Shown here: positions 6,700-10,160 of the stretch, one piece after another
Layout: each line of letters begins with the position of its first letter
Numbering within the stretch: the first letter of the stretch is position 1
NCBI GenBank assembly: GCA_037127585.1
Contig: JBAXYB010000107.1
Span: 1 to 10,160 of the forward strand
Origin: CAINDI01 sp037127585
GTDB lineage: Bacteria; Verrucomicrobiota; Verrucomicrobiia; Palsa-1439
Length of the DNA: 10,160 nucleotides
Direction of reading: 5' to 3'
The notes under the pieces: model-generated
Told to the model about the DNA's origin: nothing
The model's database searches: none
The model's input: the letters and a program-made list of their open reading frames with translations, nothing else
Translations under genes and position numbers: made by a program

Positions 6700-8156
6700 G
6701 TCAGACCGGCCACATTCTCATCATCGAAGACAACGAGTCGCTCGCCATCTCGCTCAAAGAACTATTCGAGATGGAAGGCTACACCGTCACGATCGCCGGC
6801 ACCGCCTTGGCCGGCTTCACGTCGGCCAAGGCGGGCCAATTCGACATCATCATCACCGACCTTCAACTCCCCGGGGTCGGCCCGCTCGACACCAAAGCCG
6901 GCCTCGACCTCATCCGGCAACTCCACACCGATCAACCGCATCTGCCGATCGTGTTGATGACCGCCCATCACACCACCGAGGTCGCCATCGAAGCCACCAA
7001 GCTCGGTGCCTACGATTACCTCCTCAAACCGTTTGATCCCGGCGAACTCCTCGAACTCATCCAAAAAGCCCTCGCCAGCCGCCGGCTCGCCTCCGCCACT
7101 GTGGAAGTCGGCACCGAGGACACCGTCAAAGACGCCATCGTCGGCCAGAGCCGCGCGATGCAGACGATTTACAAAGACATCGGCCGGCTCGCCGCCAAGA
7201 ACGTCACCGTCCTCATCCGTGGCGATACCGGCACCGGTAAAGAACTCGTCGCCCGCGCGCTCTACCAACACAGCGACCGCTCGACCAAACCGTTCATCGT
7301 CGTCAACTGCGTCGCCATCCCGGAGACATTGCTCGAAAGCGAACTCTTCGGCCATGAACAAGGCGCCTTTACTGGCGCCACTGCACGCCGCATCGGCCGG
7401 TTCGAACAAGCCAACGGCGGCACCATCTTTCTCGATGAAATTGGCGATATGACCATCAGCACGCAATCCAAGCTCCTGCGCGTGCTCCAGGAAAAAACGA
7501 TCCAACGGCTCGGCGGCCGGGAAACTCTCACCGTTGATGTCCGCATCATCACCGCGACGCACCGCGACCTCGAAGTCGCCATCCGCGAAAAACATTTTCG
7601 GGAAGACCTCTACTACCGGCTCAACGTCGCCGTGATTCACCTCCCCGCTTTGCGCGACCGGCGCGAAGACATCCCGGCATTGGTCCGGTATTTCCTGCAG
7701 CGCTACGGCCGCGAACTCGGTGTCACGCAGCCGGCAATGGCCGAAGCCGCTATCCAATATCTCCAACAACAACCGTGGCACGGCAATGTCCGCGAATTGG
7801 AAAACGTCGTCCGCAAATCCCTGCTTCACGCCCGCGGCTTGACCATTGGCCCCGCCGAAGTCACGCACGCCTACACCCAAAGTCGTCCGCCCCAGCCCGG
7901 TGAGAGTCAACCTCTGGCGAGCTATGTGGCCGATTTGTTACAGCGGGCGGTGCGCGGCGAACTCGAAAAAGTTCACGCTGAATTGTTCGAAGCGTGTGAA
8001 CGCGAACTCTTCGCGCAAGCGTTCAAGTTAGCCGACGGCAACCAAGCCAAAGCCGCCAAATGGCTCGGCGTCTCGCGCCCGACGATCCGCGAGAAGCTCA
8101 TTCAATTTGGCCTCTACCATCCGCGCGATGCGAACACCCCCGAGACTGGGGCGTAA
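6696..8156 (+). CDS. NtrC-family sigma54-dependent response regulator
   Basis: This 486-residue protein has the full three-domain layout. The receiver domain (about 5-125) has acidic E11-D12, phosphoacceptor D55 in IIITDLQLPG, T89 and K111. The AAA+ domain (about 148-385) has Walker A G176-D-T-G-T-G-K-E183, the sigma54-contacting loop G223-A-F-T-G-A228, and Walker B I244-F-L-D-E-I-G250. The C-terminal Fis-type helix-turn-helix lies at about 449-473 (NQAKAAKWLGVSRPTI). An additional helical stretch of about 60 residues separates AAA+ and HTH. The intact GAFTGA loop means it should activate sigma54 promoters, and two candidate -24/-12 sites lie in the intergenic region upstream of its operon. 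It is translationally coupled to the kinase by a 4-base ATGA overlap. The most likely target is the divergent flavin/thiol operon. Confidence 0.96.
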   Translation: MSQTGHILIIEDNESLAISLKELFEMEGYTVTIAGTALAGFTSAKAGQFDIIITDLQLPGVGPLDTKAGLDLIRQLHTDQPHLPIVLMTAHHTTEVAIEATKLGAYDYLLKPFDPGELLELIQKALASRRLASATVEVGTEDTVKDAIVGQSRAMQTIYKDIGRLAAKNVTVLIRGDTGTGKELVARALYQHSDRSTKPFIVVNCVAIPETLLESELFGHEQGAFTGATARRIGRFEQANGGTIFLDEIGDMTISTQSKLLRVLQEKTIQRLGGRETLTVDVRIITATHRDLEVAIREKHFREDLYYRLNVAVIHLPALRDRREDIPALVRYFLQRYGRELGVTQPAMAEAAIQYLQQQPWHGNVRELENVVRKSLLHARGLTIGPAEVTHAYTQSRPPQPGESQPLASYVADLLQRAVRGELEKVHAELFEACERELFAQAFKLADGNQAKAAKWLGVSRPTIREKLIQFGLYHPRDANTPETGA

Positions 8157-8167
8157 TTTGTGCAAAG

Positions 8168-8234
8168 CCTGTAGCCGAAGCGTGAGCTTCGGTGGCCGGC
8201 ACCCGAATTCCGAAGCTCACGCTTCGGCTACAGG
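8168..8234. repeat. REPIN-like double palindrome between convergent genes
   Basis: Two perfect 25-base inverted arms (8168-8192 and 8210-8234) are separated by 17 bases. Each arm begins CTGTAG and also folds on its own: CCGAAGC, loop GTGA, GCTTCGG. A short 5' tag followed by a small hairpin, present as an inverted pair, is the layout of a REPIN, a pair of REP sequences mobilised by RAYT transposases. It fills the 107-base gap between the response regulator stop (8156) and the stop of the next, convergent gene (8264). It could also stop transcription from both sides, although no T-run follows. Confidence 0.8.
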
Positions 8235-8263
8235 ATACTGCTTAGATTAGCGACCGCTTTAAC

Positions 8264-9652
8264 TCAAACTTGATCAGCATCCGCATCCTTGTTGTGGCCG
8301 AAGAGGCCGCGCTGCTTGATCAACGCGACGGCAGCGGGCGGGACCACGGCTTCCCACGCGGGATTGCCGGTCTGGATGTTGGAGAGAACTTCGCGGGCGA
8401 GAATTTTCAGGAGCTTGTCGTCGATGCCAGTCATGGGTTCGATGAAGTGGTTGTCGAGCAGGTGCGCGTAGAGATGCCGGAGGTGCGGGGCAACTTGGTG
8501 GTCGGCCGGATTGACAATCTTGCCGGCGGGGTCGAGCGCGGGACAGACGTAGAGTTTGAGGTCGCCTTGGAAGAGTTCGCCGGCGGCTTGGAGGATGCCG
8601 CCGGGCATGTCGGTGTAATATTGTTCGTCGAAGAGTTCTTTGACGTTGCGAAGGCCCATCGCGAAGCCGATGGGTTTGGTCGTGAGCCGCCGCAAGAACG
8701 GGACGAGCCGGTGATAGCGCAGATAATTCGAGACCATGACCGTGTAGCCCAGCGCGCCGAGGATGTCGGCCCGGGCCAGGAAGTCGGCGTGGTCGATCTT
8801 GTCGCCGGTCTGGAGTTGGCGCAGCGTCATTTCCATGAGGACGGTGGGCGGTTCGGCGGCGGGGAAATGTTGCCGGGCGGCGTCGAGGATGGCGGTGGTG
8901 AGATTGGTGATTGGGCGGAAGCTGCCGCGTTCGATGAGGATGGATTTTTTGTAGAGCGCGTCGACGGGTTGGACGACTTCACCGTCGGCGGTGAAGAGCG
9001 CGGCGTCGGTGAAACTTTGTTGGACGAGTTGGAGGCTCATCAGCCGGTTGTCCACGCCGGCAAAGGCGGGGCCGGAGACGCGGAGCATGTCGATCTCGAT
9101 GCGTTCGTGGGTGAGGTTGTCGAGCAGCGAGGCGACGAGCGCGGGCGGGTTGTTGTAGAGGTAGAAGGCGCCGTGAATGAGATTCACACCGAGCGCGCCG
9201 AGGGCGTCCTGTTCGCGGACGTTTTCGGAGTCGAGCATCCGGACGTGCAGGATGATTTCGGATGGCGCGGCTTTCGGAATGTGCTGGAACCGGATGCCCA
9301 GCCAACCGTGCCCGTCATCGTGCCGGCTGTAACTGCGCGCGGCCATCGTGTTGGCGAAGACGAAGAAATTGGTTTTGTCGCCGCGTTTAGCGCCAAGGCG
9401 TTCAAGGAGCAGCGGGTATTCGTGGTCGAGCATCGAGCCGAGGCGTTGCCGGCTGACGTACCGGGTGCAGGGGCCGTAGATCGCGTCGCTGACCGACATG
9501 TCGTAGGCCGACATGGTTTTGGCGACGGTGCCGGCGGCGCCACCGACGTAGAAGAACCACCGGGCCACTTCCTGCCCGGCACCGATCTCGGCGAAGGTGC
9601 CGTAGCGGGTGGCGTCCACGTTAATCTGGAGGGCTTTTTCTTGAGTGGTCAT
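8264..9652 (-). CDS. Conserved 462-residue cytoplasmic protein of unknown function
   Basis: I recognise this as a widely conserved family, also seen in cyanobacteria, but I do not know a demonstrated function. Database names for it (nucleotidyltransferase or TonB receptor labels) seem unreliable, because the sequence shows no nucleotidyltransferase HxGH motif, no signal peptide and no barrel. Visible conserved-looking blocks are G18-T-F-A-E-I-G-A-G-Q-E-V near the N-terminus, VGGAAGTVAKTMSAYDM at about 36-52, then DAIYGPCTRYVSRQRL, a GVDNRLMSLQLVQQ block, an ERGSFRPITN block, and a HLRHLYAHLL block near the end. There are no membrane segments; it appears to be soluble. The ATG at 9652 overlaps the stop of the lipoate ligase gene as ATGA, implying co-translation and perhaps a linked role. 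A 33-residue upstream extension is Arg-rich and would lie inside the ligase gene, so I rejected it. Confidence 0.85.
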   Translation of the reverse strand: MTTQEKALQINVDATRYGTFAEIGAGQEVARWFFYVGGAAGTVAKTMSAYDMSVSDAIYGPCTRYVSRQRLGSMLDHEYPLLLERLGAKRGDKTNFFVFANTMAARSYSRHDDGHGWLGIRFQHIPKAAPSEIILHVRMLDSENVREQDALGALGVNLIHGAFYLYNNPPALVASLLDNLTHERIEIDMLRVSGPAFAGVDNRLMSLQLVQQSFTDAALFTADGEVVQPVDALYKKSILIERGSFRPITNLTTAILDAARQHFPAAEPPTVLMEMTLRQLQTGDKIDHADFLARADILGALGYTVMVSNYLRYHRLVPFLRRLTTKPIGFAMGLRNVKELFDEQYYTDMPGGILQAAGELFQGDLKLYVCPALDPAGKIVNPADHQVAPHLRHLYAHLLDNHFIEPMTGIDDKLLKILAREVLSNIQTGNPAWEAVVPPAAVALIKQRGLFGHNKDADADQV

Positions 9653-10160
9653 AGACGTTTGTTCCAAGCATCGGAATTGTACTTGCCGTCGGCGAGCCAG
9701 GTGATCATGGCGTGTTCTTCGCCGGTCAGTCTGTAGGGGGTGAATTCGCAATCGAATTGCCGGCGGAAGCTGGCCGGTAGGTCGGTGACGCGGGCGGCGA
9801 TTGAGCCTTGATGGAGCAGGCCGTCGCGGTTGCGGCGTTGCGCGCCGCCGGCAAGTTTCTGATCGCCGGCCACCACGTCACCGGCAACTGGGTTTTGGAA
9901 ACAATCATATTGTGGGAGCGCCTTTCCTGGCGCGACCGGTTTCGCGCCCAGAAGGGCGCTCCCACAACTGAGGGCGAGCGAAACAGCTTTATGAATCGCG
10001 CAGTAGGCGTCGTTGGTTTTGAGTTGATGCAAGGCGTGGCCGGGCGGGGTCACGACGGTGAAAGTGGTGTCGTCAACGTGGTAGACCAGCCCGCCGCCGG
10101 TCAGCCGGCGGACGATGGCGAATTTGTCGGCGTGTTCCGCGGGGTATTTCTGGAAGTAGC
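9649..10160 (-). CDS. Lipoate-protein ligase / octanoyltransferase family protein, N-terminus outside window
   Basis: These enzymes attach lipoate or octanoate to lysines of lipoyl domains in 2-oxoacid dehydrogenases and glycine cleavage H protein. The visible 169 residues start mid-gene and contain the signature RRLTGGGLVYHVDD and, further on, C-F-Q-N-P-V, D-V-V-A-G-D-Q-K-L-A-G-G-A-Q-R-R with the expected catalytic-type lysine, and L-L-H-Q-G-S. The end (LADGKYNSDAWNKR) is also typical for the family. Positions 9910-9967 are a REPIN repeat that is read in frame, giving a Gly/Ala/Pro-rich loop of about 19 residues (from C-G-S-A-L-L to A-L-P-Q) between a helix and the CF strand. Key motifs on both sides are intact, so the enzyme may still work. 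LipM, LplA and LplJ-type members cannot be told apart from this fragment. The last 4 bases overlap the next gene. Confidence 0.9.
   Translation of the reverse strand, partial: YFQKYPAEHADKFAIVRRLTGGGLVYHVDDTTFTVVTPPGHALHQLKTNDAYCAIHKAVSLALSCGSALLGAKPVAPGKALPQYDCFQNPVAGDVVAGDQKLAGGAQRRNRDGLLHQGSIAARVTDLPASFRRQFDCEFTPYRLTGEEHAMITWLADGKYNSDAWNKRL
9910..9967. repeat. REPIN inside the lipoate ligase coding sequence
   Basis: Two 26-base REP copies lie head to head around a 6-base centre (CCGGTT, 9936-9941). Each has the tag TTGTGGGA, then a GCGCC stem, a 6-base loop, a GGCGC stem and GA. The copies differ at only three loop positions (TTTCCT versus CTTCTG). The outer arms TTGTGGGAGCGCC (9910-9922) and GGCGCTCCCACAA (9955-9967) are a perfect 13-base match. 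The tag resembles GTGGGAGC-type REPs of pseudomonads. It differs in sequence from the repeat at 8168-8234. Confidence 0.85.

Noticed and set aside
6762..7910. Minus-strand open frame of 382 codons opposite the response regulator
   Set aside because: It lies entirely opposite conserved receiver and AAA+ sequence and shows no family features; high GC makes such shadows common.
8168..8234. CRISPR repeat or ordinary intrinsic terminator
   Set aside because: There is only one inverted pair with no spacer array and no T-run; the paired-hairpin layout fits a REPIN better.
8270..9736. Long plus-strand open frame of 488 codons opposite the 462-residue gene
   Set aside because: It is the antisense of a recognisable conserved gene; its translation is Val/Gly/Glu-rich without domain features, as expected from codon bias on the other strand.

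Overview
This GC-rich window looks like a chromosomal segment from a Verrucomicrobiota-type bacterium. The indicators are a secreted protein with bacterial Ig-like (He_PIG and I-set-like) domains, REP-type palindromes of two families, and the set of protein families present. This assignment is an inference from content; there is no rRNA or other marker gene.

Left half, minus strand (5056 down to position 1): a tightly packed six-gene operon. In transcription order it encodes a DUF3570 outer-membrane beta-barrel-like protein, an ApbE-type FAD:protein FMN transferase, a TlpA-like thioredoxin, a small DUF4266 lipoprotein ending in Gly-rich Cys-Gly-Cys-Asn, a DsbD-type transmembrane thiol reductase, and a membrane-anchored Ig-like domain protein cut by the window edge. 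Neighbouring genes overlap by 13-14 bases or are separated by fewer than 10. Two of the products, DUF3570 and the Ig-like protein, each carry a D-x-x-S-G-A-S motif of the type ApbE enzymes use to attach FMN. The operon therefore seems to encode a flavin transferase together with two possible substrates, plus a periplasmic thiol-reducing chain (DsbD to TlpA, perhaps to DUF4266).

Middle (5057-8156): a 248-base divergent intergenic region, then a plus-strand two-component system of a membrane histidine kinase and an NtrC-family sigma54 activator containing an intact GAFTGA loop. The intergenic region holds two well-spaced -24/-12 (sigma54) promoter candidates facing each other, and a TTGGCA-type palindrome about 120 bases upstream of the predicted operon start, where an activator site would be expected. 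The simplest reading is that the two-component system senses an envelope signal and switches on the flavin/thiol operon with sigma54.

Right part (8157-10160): a REPIN-like double palindrome lies between convergent genes. It is followed on the minus strand by a conserved 462-residue protein of unknown function, whose start overlaps the stop of a lipoate-protein ligase family gene cut by the right edge. That ligase gene contains a second REPIN of a different family, in frame, adding about 19 residues to the protein.

Most interesting items: the sigma54-controlled ApbE/DUF3570/DUF4266/DsbD/Ig module with two candidate flavinylation sites, and the in-frame REPIN inside the ligase gene.
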